The notes beneath the pieces are model-generated. The model saw nothing but the letters and a program-made list of their open reading frames with translations. It made no database searches and was not told the DNA's origin. This document shows, piece by piece, positions 41,861-53,222 of a stretch of DNA of 64,000 nucleotides. This DNA is from Cubamyces lactineus (taxonomy: Eukaryota; Basidiomycota; Agaricomycetes; Polyporales; Polyporaceae). A program made the translations under genes and the position numbers. Location of the stretch: positions 182,501 through 246,500 of the forward strand of contig JACDTU010000013.1 of NCBI GenBank assembly GCA_022376465.1. The letters run 5' to 3'. Within the stretch, counting starts at the first letter, position 1. Every line of letters starts with the position of its first letter.

Positions 41861-44800
41861 GACTGGCGCACCCAGCGGTGGTACTCCACCACGGGCTTCT
41901 CGCACGCCGCACACATCGTGCCCGGGAACACCTCGTCCTTGTACAGCTTGCCCAGCAGCCACGCGACCGAGTTCCGGAACCAGCCTGTGTGAGGTAAGAG
42001 GTGCACCAGCGGCGCGTCACGGTCAGCTCTGAGATCTGAGAAGCTAACCTGGCAGGGGCGGCGTCCGAGGTACAGGTACATACGGGAGAAGATCAAGGAA
42101 GGGGGGACAGGTAGGGGTGCAGGAAGGAGGCAGGATGTATGCGTGTGTGCGAATATATCGTAACGGGGCGGGACTCGGAACGGACGTCGGAGTGGGGTAG
42201 ATGTGGGAAAAAAGCAGACGAGGGCGGGGAGGTGAGGCAGGCGAGGTACGCACCTGGTAGCCGCGGGCCTACGACGAGAGGCGTTACGCCTGGTTCCTGT
42301 TCAGTCGTGCGAACGAACGCGAGAAAAACGGGAACAAAGCCACAGTCAGCGTCGACGTCCAATGCGGTCATACAGGCAGGCAGGCAGCGGCCATACGATG
42401 CCGCGCAGCACAGGGCGGGCTCGTCAGGAGCCAAGAAGGCAATAGCCACGCTCCGAGCTCGAAGTGCATGCGCAAGGTGCCGCTGCGCTGCTGCACTGGG
42501 TGTACGTACCAGCGGGTCATTCCCGAGGTCCGCAGAGAGCGTCTTGTACTTGTCAGCGGCCGTAATGCCGATGAAGATCTCCATGGCCCGTTTGGCTGAC
42601 GTCGGCGTCGCCCAGCGCAGCACGTCGGCGCGGCGGACGGGCGCGAGGAGGCGAGCAAGGAGCGGATCGCTGTGTACGTGGGCGTGACCGTGAGCATAGG
42701 CATGGGCGTGGGGATCATGCGCGTGAGCGGTGGTCATTGGAGGTTTAGATGATGCGAGGCGATACGAGGAGGTGTGCAGGACGTCAGCGGCGGTGGGCGA
42801 CGTGTGAGGCGCGACGGAGTAGCCGGCCAACGTAAGAGGAACAGGACCTACCCTCAGGGAGCTCGAACTCAAGACACTCGTGTCCTGCCTTCCGGAGCGC
42901 CTCGACTGTCTCGAGAACCGCACACTGACATGCTGGTGAGGGCTTGACGAAGTTATCTGCAAACAATGTCGTATCAGTATTGTCTACTTTCTCTACATGT
43001 TTCTGCATCGACTCCCAGCCACAAAGCCATTATGCCGGCGGCGCACGATCGTCGAGCACGCCGGGACGAACGCAGGAAGGTATGGGAGAAATGGCGGACG
43101 GAAAACTGCGGCCGCTCGACGTACAGTGACGTCCCGTCGCGCGGGCAGAACGAAACGTAAAAGATGACGGCACAGGTAAATCAAGACACGGGGCGACGAG
43201 ACCCCTACTCGGCCGAGGAGGATCACGAACACGTACCGGAGAGGTAAAACCCAAACCGAAGCTTCTTGGGCATCTCGGGCGCGCGGTACGGGAGCGGCGC
43301 GGGGTCGTACTCGGTCCCCTGCTTCCCGAACACCAGGCGCGCGGCGAGCTCGATGTCGTCCACGGATCTGTTCGTTTGTCGTACACCGTGTCCACGTAAA
43401 GGGTTTGGGGAGGAGCGGAGGGGGGGTCATCGAAACTCTGGTCAGCGACTAGCCACTCTTAGACAGACGGGGTAGAGAAACAGGACGAAAGGTGGCGGGT
43501 GCGTGGAGGAGGGGAAGGGAGGACGTGGAGCAATGTGGTACATACCGTCCCATCGGTCCAGCTACGGTGCGGATGCCTTCAAAGCCGGGCCAAGTGCCTG
43601 CGGAAAGATACGTGAGTTAGTGTCATCGTCCTGCCCGTATTGTGGCTAGCGCAGTGAGACAAGATGGCGTAGTGTGGGCAGAACTCGGACGCGAACGGAC
43701 GGCGGTGGCATGGGGAGGGTGGAGGGAGAGGTATGCAAGGAAAGGGAGGTGGCAAAAGCGAGACGCGGGAAACTAGAAGCCGGAGGGTTGGGCAATTCGG
43801 GGAAATGGAGAGGCGCGTTCGCACCTTGCATGCCGGTCATGCTAATCCGGCTCCAGCCTGGCTTGAGTGAATAGATGCCGCAGAATGAGGCGGGTATCCT
43901 GTCCGAGCGTGAAGAAACAGAGTCAGCAGATGCACGATGCGTGCCACTAGCACGAGTGTAGCATCGGGCTAGCACTACTAGTACTAGTCTGAGAGCCCGA
44001 TAGCTGGGGAGGCACAACCGTACGAAACGCACTGCGGCGTAATGCACCCGCTTGACTGAACTGAATGTCGCAGGACATTGAACATGAACCGGATCCCTCT
44101 CACCTGAGCGAGCCGCCGATGTCGGTCCCCCAGCCGAGACGGCGCCATCCATGGCGAGAAGAGCAGCCTCGCCGCCGCTCGTGCCCCCGGAGCTGTACGA
44201 CTTGCTGTACGGGTTGAGGGTGCGGCCCCAAATCGGGTTCGAGCACTCGAAGAAGAAGATGAGCTGGGAGAGGTTCGTCTTGCAGATCGGGATCCCGCCC
44301 GCGTCCCGCACGAGCAAGACGACCTAGATCAGCAGAGTCAGGCGCGCACGCCGGTCAGCACTTGGACTAGCAGTACAGAGAAGCCCAGGCGGTATAGCTA
44401 TAGCTATATGCAAGGCACAAGAAGCAAGGGGAGCCCAGCCCATAAGCCTGCGTGCTTCCCAGGAAAGGAGCACGAGAAGCTCGAGGATGTCATGCCCAGT
44501 GGCCCGAGTACTTCCCCTGAGCCACCGACAGTCACGGTGGGTGCTCTCTCGGGCTTCGATGTGACGCAATGGCCGAAGAAGACGAGAGACAACGAGGCCG
44601 CGGAGCAGAGGGCTCCCAGGCGTGCTCAGGCGTTGGCGAAAGCGCACTGTCACTTACCAGCGCATCCTCCGGGCGGGGGTCGACCGCATGCGAAGAGAAA
44701 CCGAGGGTCGTGTCATGGCCCTTGATGTCGACTGTTAAGCGAGCACGGCGTTTACAGCATTCAGCATTCAAATTCGGGTGCGTGGGGGGGGATATGCCCG

Positions 44801-45397
44801 AAGGGAAGGGCTGACTGCCGCAAGCACTCACAAGTGTCCTTGAACGTGACCGGGACACCGTGCAGGGGACCCCGAACTTTGCCCGTTTGGGCGAATTCGG
44901 CGTCGAGCGCCTTCGCCTGGGCACGCGCTTCCGCGAAGAGCACTAGAATTCCGGGTGCGAATCAGCCTCATGCAACAATGAGCGATGCGAGCACAGGTGT
45001 GGGCGCGTACGCACCTTCGGTCAGGCAGTTGGTGACGTCCTGTGCGTGGATAGCGCGGGAGATGTACGCGTCGAGGACCTCGGACGCGGTCCATTCGCCC
45101 TTTGAGATGCGCTCGACAATATCCTGGGCTGCGGGGTGGAAGAAAAGAAGCAGAGAAGATGGCGCGTGAGCGAACGAAGATGGAACGGATGATCAATGCG
45201 GACACGCGTCGCGGCGCGTCGGTCAGGATGCATGGAAGAAGACCGCGAGCTTTACCTGTTGCGCGCAAGTACGGCTCTGCGTGGGCGCCGAAGCATTCTT
45301 GCGGGATGTCCGCGCGCGCGACGCGGATGGCGTCATCGCGTTGGGTCTGTTTTCTGCAGGTGACGTCGAGATAGGAGTGGGAGGAGAAGGGCCACAT

Positions 45398-47135
45398 AGT
45401 GATGATGGTAGTAGAGGGCGTGAGGTAGTATGTGGTGGTAGCGACAGAGGATAGTGCGGGGGGTAAGCTGGGGTGGCTGAGGGCTGTCGGAGGGCATGAG
45501 CGGGCAGAGGAAAGACGCGGAGCTTATAAGAGTGTTCGGAGGGGAGACGCCGGAGAGGGAAGATGTCCGCGGAGGGGAGGGGTCGGAGGGGGAGCCTGGC
45601 GGACGGGACGTAGAGTTGAATCGCACTAGCTGGTTGGAAGCCGACGAGGGAGAAGAAATGCCGGTTCGAGTTGAGTTGGAATTCGCGATGACCCTGGGCC
45701 GTCGGATGGACAACCTGAGCGAGAGCCTAACCGGATCCGTGTCCCAGTCAAAGTCTCCAATCTCCCAGCTCAAAGCGCGACAAAAACACAAGGGACGGAG
45801 AGGTGGTCCACGCCGGAGATGCTAACCACACCCGTAGTAGCTAATCCGCACACGGCCGTGGCGGGGATCGGGGAGCGATTCAGTAATCTTCTAATCCAGC
45901 AGCACTAGTGGCCTGCAGCACACGTATTTGCTCTACTCCCAATATAATCCTCGCTGGCAGCGAGTCCGAGAACGCGTTCCTTGAAATTCCTCCAAGCGCG
46001 AACCACTCGGCTTTCTGCGCCCATGCTCGCCAAACACGCGACAGTCGAACTTGCTCCCAGCGCTAGCGCTCTCCGCCGTAGACTCAGCAGGCTATACTGC
46101 GCGCGCGCCAACCGCACACCCACAGAAAACAATTATCAATGCCCTCCCCCGGATCGCTCGTCCAGCAGATGGCAGATGGGCGATCTAAACTTTGCCCTAA
46201 ATGAGCTCAAGACCACAGGCACGGCCGCGCATCCGCACACGCACTATACAGCTCCAGATCCCAGATCCCAATATCTCACTCCCCAAATCCCAAATCCCAG
46301 CCACACGGACAGGCAGTCGATGATAGACAGGCAGGTGGGCAGGCAGACAGGCGGGCAGACAAGGCACCTCAGGCTCAGGCTGGATCCAGCACCTCCGTCG
46401 ACCTGACGCACACGTTCGCAGCGTACGCCAGCCTTCGACGTTATATATCGCCTCCCCGGCCTCGCCGCCCTGCCAGCAGCCCTGCTGCTGCTTTGATGGC
46501 GCAGGCCGACGTTCCGTTATGCAACCTGCCTCCGACATGAGCTTCTCCAGGTTCTGCTCTCAAACTTCCTCTCCGCACTGTCCTCACATTCGATGCCGCA
46601 GGATCAGCCACTGCGCGCAACCCTAGGAGCCACCCTTCCCCTCCTCTTCCCCGCCAGACGCGCCCAGCGGGATTCTTGTCTGACACGCCGTGAATCATGC
46701 GCAGATGGCCAGTCAGCCATCCACGGCGATGACAACTGACAGGGCACACACAGAGACCTACATACCGCCGCAGTCTGAGCTAGAAGCCTGGGCCTACTGA
46801 TGATGGTGATGATGATGGCAGGAGGGTATGCCATATCCAACCCCCCGGATTCTCGCACTCCTTCTCGCCCTCACGCCCCCTTCCCACCCTTTATCTCGCT
46901 CCTTTCCCCGTAAGGGCAGTCGCACGTACATACTGACTGGACCCGAACGCACCTCGCTTCTCGCAAGCCGCGCTCACCGAGCACCACATCCCCGATGACC
47001 AATTCCGCTCGTGCTGACAACCCGTCTGAAACGCTGAAGCCCCAACATACACGGACCCGGATCTGGCTGGGTAGTCACCTCGACGATGGTGTGTCGGATG
47101 GGCCCGTCGAATAAGGGCATCCTGGTTCTCGTGTC
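45398..47135. other. Amidase upstream region and spacer, no gene recognised
   Basis: 45398-45830 would be the amidase promoter and leader. Beyond it are only short conflicting frames. Low-complexity runs are present: CCCAGATCCCA-type at about 46255-46305 and GGCAGGCAGACAG-type at about 46310-46365. No inverted-repeat element was seen. Confidence 0.4.
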
Positions 47136-47847
47136 TGTTACGCTCCGTGCTGTAACCCCGAAGTCCGATCCCCGAACCCCCGTACTCCGCTCCTTACTCC
47201 GCGTTGCGTACTCCGTTCCTCCGTACTCCGCTCGTCCGTACCCCGTACCCCCGACTCCGTTCTCCGTACTCCGCACTTCGTACTCCGTACTTCGGACTTC
47301 CCCCGACCCCATGACTTACATGTCTCAGATAACCCCTCATGGCGCTACCTACATGAGGCTTTTGCTTACAGCTATCTGCGTTATCTTACTCTTGGCAGAT
47401 TACTTCGTACTTTCGTTCTCCTCTTTCCTATCACGTACATCTCTTTTGTTTCTACCAGGTTTCTGATTTAGTATAAATACTGCCCCGGAATGTAGTAGCT
47501 ACTCAGTTCGGAAATCTCGTTATACTCGTTAACCTTGTACACTCGTCTTACTGGACTTCTAGTCCGTACTCCGACACTCAACCCCGACTCTCTAGTCCGA
47601 CCAACCTTCGTTCCCTTGCTACCAACCCCTTCGACCCAACCCCGTCCCCAAGTCCGACCTTCGTCCCGTCAAGTCCGTACTCCGTAGTCCGTAAATAGAG
47701 GACATCGAGTCGGAACCCGTGCGTTACTAATAGTTTCGCGAAAGTCCTCACCCCAGTGCTAGTCCGACCTCCGGTCGTACTCCGACACCGAACTCCGTCC
47801 AAGTCCCGACCACCGGAGTTGTACCCCCGGACGGCACGGTCTTAACA
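47136..47847 (+). repeat. 5' LTR of element 3
   Basis: 712 bp. Roughly 25 differences from the element 1 LTRs, far more than between the internal regions. Confidence 0.9.
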
Positions 47848-47878
47848 GTATTTCCGAACTAACCGGGTTTCACTCAAT

Positions 47879-49348
47879 ATGTCCACTCGAACCGTAGTCC
47901 GCACTCAGACTCAATCTCGCGCCCTAGAGCAAGAAGACCCCGCCGAGAACTGGAGTGGCTGGACAGCTCGCCGAGGCGACTCAGCGATGCAAGAAGAAGC
48001 TACTCCGAGCCGCCGCGGGCAGTTCGCTCGAACGATCATTGAAGCGTCCTCCGATGGGGACGACGAAGGTGACCCGCCTCAGCCTCTGGTCATCTCTACC
48101 GCGACTGCCTCGCAGGTACCCCGAGAGCCATCTCCGGGGAACCCGTTCTCCGAGGGTCAGCCTTCAGGTCCGAGCCGCGGGCCTCCAGGTCCGCCTAGTC
48201 CTCCAGGTCCGCCGGGCCCCCCAGGACCGCCAGGTCCTCCGGACAATGACCCACAAGGGCCGGGAGACGACGACACCAGCTCAAGCTCGGACTCCTCCGA
48301 CTCCGAAGACCGAGTACAGTCGCAACTAGCGACCGCGATCTCTCTCATCGCGCGTACCCTCGAACGTACTACCGCTCCAACTCCGGCGGTTACCCAACCC
48401 TCGAACAACGAGCGGCACAACGTCCGCGAGCCGGACCAGTTCGACGGGTCCGATCCCAACAAACTCCGGTCTTTCTTCACGCAGTTGGAACTTGTCTTCA
48501 AGGCCCGACCCCGAACCTTCGACTCTGATGAGAAGAAGGTGACCTACGCCATCTCCTTCCTCAAGGGCACCGCGCTACAATGGTTCGAGCCCTACCTCCT
48601 CGAAGGCGACTCGGACAACCCCCCCATCTTCCTTACATCCTACGACCACTTCCAGGAGGAACTCCGAGTGAACTTCGGTCCTTACGACGCCTCCGGAGCT
48701 GCGGAGCATGAGCTGATGAACCTCCGGATGGGCGACAACCAGCGGATAGCTAAGTACATCACCCAGTTCACCCGCCTCGCTACTCAAGTCCGCTGGGGTA
48801 ATGCTCCGCTCCGGTACCGGTTCTACGACGGACTTCCGAATCGTCTCAAGGACCGCATCTCCAAGGTCGGCAAGCCCGAGACCCTGGTGGCCCTCCGCGA
48901 CCTCGCGCAGTCAATCGACAACCGCTACTGGGAGCGCAAGGCCGAGGTCTCGCGCGAGTCCGGACCTTCGAAGTCCGGCAGCAAGTCGACCTCCGACTCC
49001 AAGTCCTCCAACTCCGGCAACAAGTCCGGAGGTAACAACTCCGGACAGGCCTCCTCGTCTACCCCGTCCAAGTCCGGCAATTCCGGTACTTCGTCGAAGT
49101 CCCCTAAGACTCCGAAGACCCCGGCCAAGACGTACGCCGACAAGCTCGGTAAGGACGGAAAGCTCACCCCCGAGGAGCGTCAGCGCCGTTTCGCCAACAA
49201 CCTCTGCCTCTTCTGCGGCGGAGCTGGTCATACCGCGAGTGCTTGTCCGAAGAAGACCTCGTCCGCGACCAAGGGTCGCGCCGCTCAGGCCAACCCCGCT
49301 CCTGCTGCGCCTGCTCCGGCTGCAGCCCCGAAGGAGACAAAAAATTAG
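47879..49348 (+). CDS. gag: Gag, element 3 (489 aa)
   Basis: Translation is identical to element 1 Gag over all 489 residues, including the capsid region and CCHC knuckle. At the nucleotide level I noticed one silent difference (about 48440). Intact gag plus intact cis signals could allow trans-mobilisation. Confidence 0.92.
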   Translation: MSTRTVVRTQTQSRALEQEDPAENWSGWTARRGDSAMQEEATPSRRGQFARTIIEASSDGDDEGDPPQPLVISTATASQVPREPSPGNPFSEGQPSGPSRGPPGPPSPPGPPGPPGPPGPPDNDPQGPGDDDTSSSSDSSDSEDRVQSQLATAISLIARTLERTTAPTPAVTQPSNNERHNVREPDQFDGSDPNKLRSFFTQLELVFKARPRTFDSDEKKVTYAISFLKGTALQWFEPYLLEGDSDNPPIFLTSYDHFQEELRVNFGPYDASGAAEHELMNLRMGDNQRIAKYITQFTRLATQVRWGNAPLRYRFYDGLPNRLKDRISKVGKPETLVALRDLAQSIDNRYWERKAEVSRESGPSKSGSKSTSDSKSSNSGNKSGGNNSGQASSSTPSKSGNSGTSSKSPKTPKTPAKTYADKLGKDGKLTPEERQRRFANNLCLFCGGAGHTASACPKKTSSATKGRAAQANPAPAAPAPAAAPKETKN

Positions 49349-50877
49349 TCCGCGGTCCTCCGAACTCCGTACCCCATGAGGACCGCGTTGACTCCTCCGG
49401 TACGGAGATCCTCAGGCTCAACGCATCCGCTCTTTCCGACCCCCATGCACTCTTCCTCGACTTGTACTCCGATTCTATCCCAACTCCGTTCCGCGCCCTT
49501 ATCGACTCCGGTTCCTCCCATTGTTTCATCGACTCCGATTTCGCGACTACGTATCAACTCCCAACTACCGCCGTAACCCCGCTCCGTCTTCAGCTTTTCG
49601 ACAGTACTTCTAACCACCTGATTACTTCGTTTACCACCCTGCCCGTACATTTTCCGTCTGGAGAAGTCCTCAATATAGATTTCTATGTTACTCCGCTCGA
49701 CAAGTCCGTGTCTGCCGTTCTGGGATACAGCTGGCTCTCCGCCTACAATCCGTTGATTGACTGGAAGAAGCGCAGCATCCAATTCCGTTCCGCACCCCCG
49801 CCGCGTCCTGTTTCTGACACCATGGTACCCCCGCCAGCTCCGGCTGAGCGCACTCCGTCTACTCCGACTACTTCGGAACTACCGACTTCTCCTCCTCCGA
49901 ACTCCGTACCCCGGATCTCCCTTGTGAACGCTGCTGCTTTCGCTCGAGCTTGCAAACTCCCGGGGTCCGCGAGTTATACCCTGAATCTGTCTACCCCGGA
50001 CTTGGCTACTGCGCGAAGTTCGTCCCTCTCCGACTCTCCCCCGGACCTCACCGGAGTTCCGGAAGAGTACCACGAGTTTGCGGACGTCTTCAGCAAGACC
50101 AAGGCCGACATCCTACCGGAGCATCGCCCCTACGACCTAAAGATCGACCTGGAAGAAGGGGCTACTCCGCCACTCGGACCTATCTACTCCCTCTCAAAAC
50201 TCGAGCTCGACACGCTCCGGGAGTACATCGACGAGAACCTCCGATCGGGGTTCATACGTCCGTCCAACTCCCCCTGCGGAGCTCCCGTTCTCTTCGTCAA
50301 GAAGAAGGACGGATCTCTTCGCCTTTGCGTGGACTACCGGGGTTTGAATAAGATCACCCGGAAGGACCGCTATCCCCTTCCTCTCGTCTCGGACTTGCTG
50401 GACGCACCTCGGAAGGCCCGGATCTATACCAAAATCGACCTCCGTCACGCCTACAATCTAGTCCGCATAGCTCCCGGAGATGAGTGGAAGACCGCGTTTC
50501 GGACTCGCTATGGGTCCTTCGAATGGTTAGTCATGCCGTTCGGACTTTCTAACGCGCCCGCTGCCTTTCAGCGGTTCGTCAATGACATCTTCGCGGACAT
50601 GCTCGATGTGTGCGTCATCGTCTACCTGGACGACATCCTCATCTACTCCGACAACCCCGGGCAACACCGCAAGCACGTCAAAGAGGTACTCCGGCAACTC
50701 CGCAAGCACCGGCTTTATGCCCGCACTGACAAGTGCGAGTTCCACACCGACTCCGTCGAGTACCTCGGGTACATCCTCTCTCCCACCGGACTTACCATGG
50801 CGGAGTCGAAGGTTAAGGCGATCTTGGATTGGACTTCCATTTCCCTTCACTATAGGCCCTCAAGGGTTCGGGCCTAG
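49346..50877 (+). pseudogene. Truncated Pol (protease and most of RT), element 3
   Basis: Matches element 1 Pol from the frameshift site through YLDD and into the RT thumb (KAILDW), then ends in about a dozen unrelated residues read from the 3' non-coding region joined by the deletion. RNase H and integrase are absent. Confidence 0.9.
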
Positions 50878-50888
50878 GGGGGAGGCAC

Positions 50889-51600
50889 TGTTACGCTCCG
50901 TGCTGTAACCCCGAAGTCCGATCCCCGAACCCCCGTACTCCGCTCCTTACTCCGCGTTGCGTACTCCGTTCCTCCGTACTCCGCTCGTCCGTACCCCGTA
51001 CCCCCGACTCCGTTCTCCGTACTCCGCACTTCGTACTCCGTACTTCGGACTTCCCCCGACCCCATGACTTACATGTCTCAGATAACCCCTCATGGCGCTA
51101 CCTACATGAGGCTTTTGCTTACAGCTATCTGCGTTATCTTACTCTTGGCAGATTACTTCGTACTTTCGTTCTCCTCTTTCCTATCACGTACATCTGTTTT
51201 GTTTCTACCAGGTTTCTGATTTAGTATAAATACTGCCCCGGAATGTAGTAGCTACTCAGTTCGGAAATCTCGTTATACTCGTTAACCTTGTACACTCGTC
51301 TTACTGGACTTCTAGTCCGTACTCCGACACTCAACCCCGACTCTCTAGTCCGACCAACCTTCGTTCCCTTGCTACCAACCCCTTCGACCCAACCCCGTCC
51401 CCAAGTCCGACCTTCGTCCCGTCAAGTCCGTACTCCGTAGTCCGTAAATAGAGGACATCGAGTCGGAACCCGTGCGTTACTAATAGTTTCGCGAAAGTCC
51501 TCACCCCAGTGCTAGTCCGACCTCCGGTCGTACTCCGACCCCGAACTCCGTCCAAGTCCCGACCACCGGAGTTGTACCCCCGGACGGCACGGTCCTAACA
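50889..51600 (+). repeat. 3' LTR of element 3
   Basis: 712 bp, about three differences from its 5' partner. Confidence 0.9.
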
Positions 51601-53222
51601 ATCGGGCACTGTCATGGGACCGACTACATGCATACCATGGTGGTCTGTTCTCTGACCATTTGTTTGAGGAGTTCTAATAGATTGTAAAAGCCATGGGAAG
51701 GGAGGCACTGATTGAGGTCAACCAACAGTAAGTCACATTAGTCTGTCATGTCTGATGCATCTCATAAGTTTGATAGGTTTGATAACATTCCTTCATGGCC
51801 CAACCTCAACCACTTTGATGCAGTGGTATCAGTCAATTTCACAGATGGGCAAAAATATGAGGATATCTCCAAGGTATGCCTGGCCTAAAATCACAGTGGG
51901 TGTATATATGTTTACCATCTTATCAGAGTATCATACATGCATCACACTCAGTATTCCAAAAGGCACGATCAAAGCAAGGCTATATGCTGCTCAAGTGTCT
52001 CCGTCGCTATATTGTACTGGATATTCTTGCTGCCCTAGAAGTGCACATGGAGTCTACTCTGAGGCTCTATGCCAATGAACTTGTCAGGTTTTCTCAAACA
52101 ATCAAGGCATGAGTGTTGCTCTTTGTTTCTTGCATAAGTTTCTAACAAATACTCTGCTCCCTAGGAATATACAGAAGCCTTCCCAGACAAAAATTGGAAC
52201 TTTCCAAAAGTTCACACCCACCAGCACGTTGTGGATGACATCAAGGAAAAGGGCGTCACAAAGAATTTCAACACGAAACCCTTTGAGAAGATGCATGGGA
52301 TCATCAAGGGTATCTATCAAGATCAGACCAATTTTAAGGATGTTGAGGCACAGGTATATCTTCTATCAGTGTTCTCACCCATATGTAGCTGCTTACTACA
52401 ACCTCATTGTTATACCAGATCGCACGGATTGAGCACCAAGTCTCAGTCGCACGGTTCATGCGGTCGCGCATCAATGCCTTAGATGAAGTATTGCGTAAAC
52501 CACCAAAAGAGCCCAAGGTGGACTTGTTTCAATTTGCTCATGTGCATCTCGGGGCTCCGCAGAAAGCCACCACATTTGCCAACTTTGAACTCGCTCACGC
52601 AACGGAGCCTGGCTTCCAAAGATTCTGCCTCAGATTGGAGGAGTATCTAAATCACAAGTTCAACCTCCCGCTTGAAGATGGGCACGCGCCACAATGGGTG
52701 AAGGTTAGGCCAAATGATGAGGTGAGTAGTGCTTAGTTGTTTCCCTTGGTACTTCATCCGACTTACACAACTCAGATCATCGAAACCCGGTACATCAGGG
52801 TCGACTACGAGTCTCGGGTGACATGGAAAGTGTATACGGACTACCTCCGCTGCAGTCCTTCCTTCCATGGGGTTCCTCGCTATGACCACGTGATGTTCAA
52901 GATCAACGACACCGAGATTGGCTTTGCCCAGCTACGCTTCGTCTTCGTATGCAAATTCATGGAGACGCAACAGCCACTCGCTCTCGTGCACTGTCTCAAC
53001 GTCGTGCAGACCCGACGACCTGTTGATCAAGATCTTGGCCTTTGTCGGGTACGCTCGGGCAGCAATGAAAACTCGTACCAATTTATCCCGGTGACGTCGA
53101 TCCTTCGAGGCGCTTTAATCACCATGGATGTGATGAAGAGGAATGATTTTTTCGTTGTTGACAGCGTTGACGGAGACATGTTTGTACGGCTTCGACAGGA
53201 GTTCCCGATTTGGGATACATAG
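51601..53222 (+). pseudogene. Plavaka-type transposase, 5'-truncated
   Basis: Immediately after element 3 the sequence reads RALSWDRLHAYHGGLFSDHLFEEF, followed by two stops (TAA TAG at about 51673). Further exons with GT-AG introns (51873-51925, 52352-52416, 52720-52775, and a probable GC-AG intron at about 52111-52164) encode VSVNFTDGQKYEDISK, a helical region, KGVTKNFNTKPFEKMHGIIK, RVDYESRVTWKVYTDYLRC, and GALITMDVMKRNDFFVVDSV. These motifs match the C-terminal half of Plavaka (CACTA-related, KDZ-like) transposases of basidiomycetes as I recall them. The 5' half with the catalytic domain is not present on the other side of element 3, so it was deleted. Inactive. Confidence 0.75.

Larger units (their letters stand above)
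38638..45397 (-). pseudogene. Amidase (amidase-signature family), interrupted by foldback copy B and frameshifted
   Basis: Fourteen minus-strand exons can be followed: 45256-45397 (ATG), 45015-45128, 44832-44942, 44658-44731, 44104-44323, 43825-43898, 43546-43597, 43237-43367, 42852-42956, 42510-42595, 42254-42296, 41863-41984 continuing at 39739-39783, 39230-39297, and a last exon ending TGA at 38638. Amidase-signature enzymes hydrolyse amides with a Ser-cisSer-Lys triad. The Lys (VTFKDT), the Gly/Ser-rich GGTSGGEAAL and the nucleophile region GTDIGGSLR are all present. One nucleotide is missing near 44138, just before GTDIGGS, which puts the nucleophile out of frame. Copy B splits exon 12. 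Exon borders are otherwise clean, so loss of function is recent. Acetamidase-like is the best subfamily guess. Confidence 0.85.
47136..51600 (+). mobile_element. Ty3/gypsy element 3 (family 1), internal-deletion derivative
   Basis: LTRs of 712 bp (47136-47847, 50889-51600) differ from each other at about three positions. The internal region matches element 1 almost exactly through gag and protease-RT. At 50832/50833 it then jumps from the equivalent of 21639 to 24461, deleting about 2.8 kb: RT tail, RNase H, integrase remnant, chromodomain and the antisense gene. The PBS (47850-47860), RNA-start 11-mer (47505-47515), slippery heptamer (49339-49345) and polypurine tract (50876-50888) are kept, so it retains the cis signals of a mobilisable element. 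Flanks (GTGTC left, ATCGG right) show no target duplication. Confidence 0.9.
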
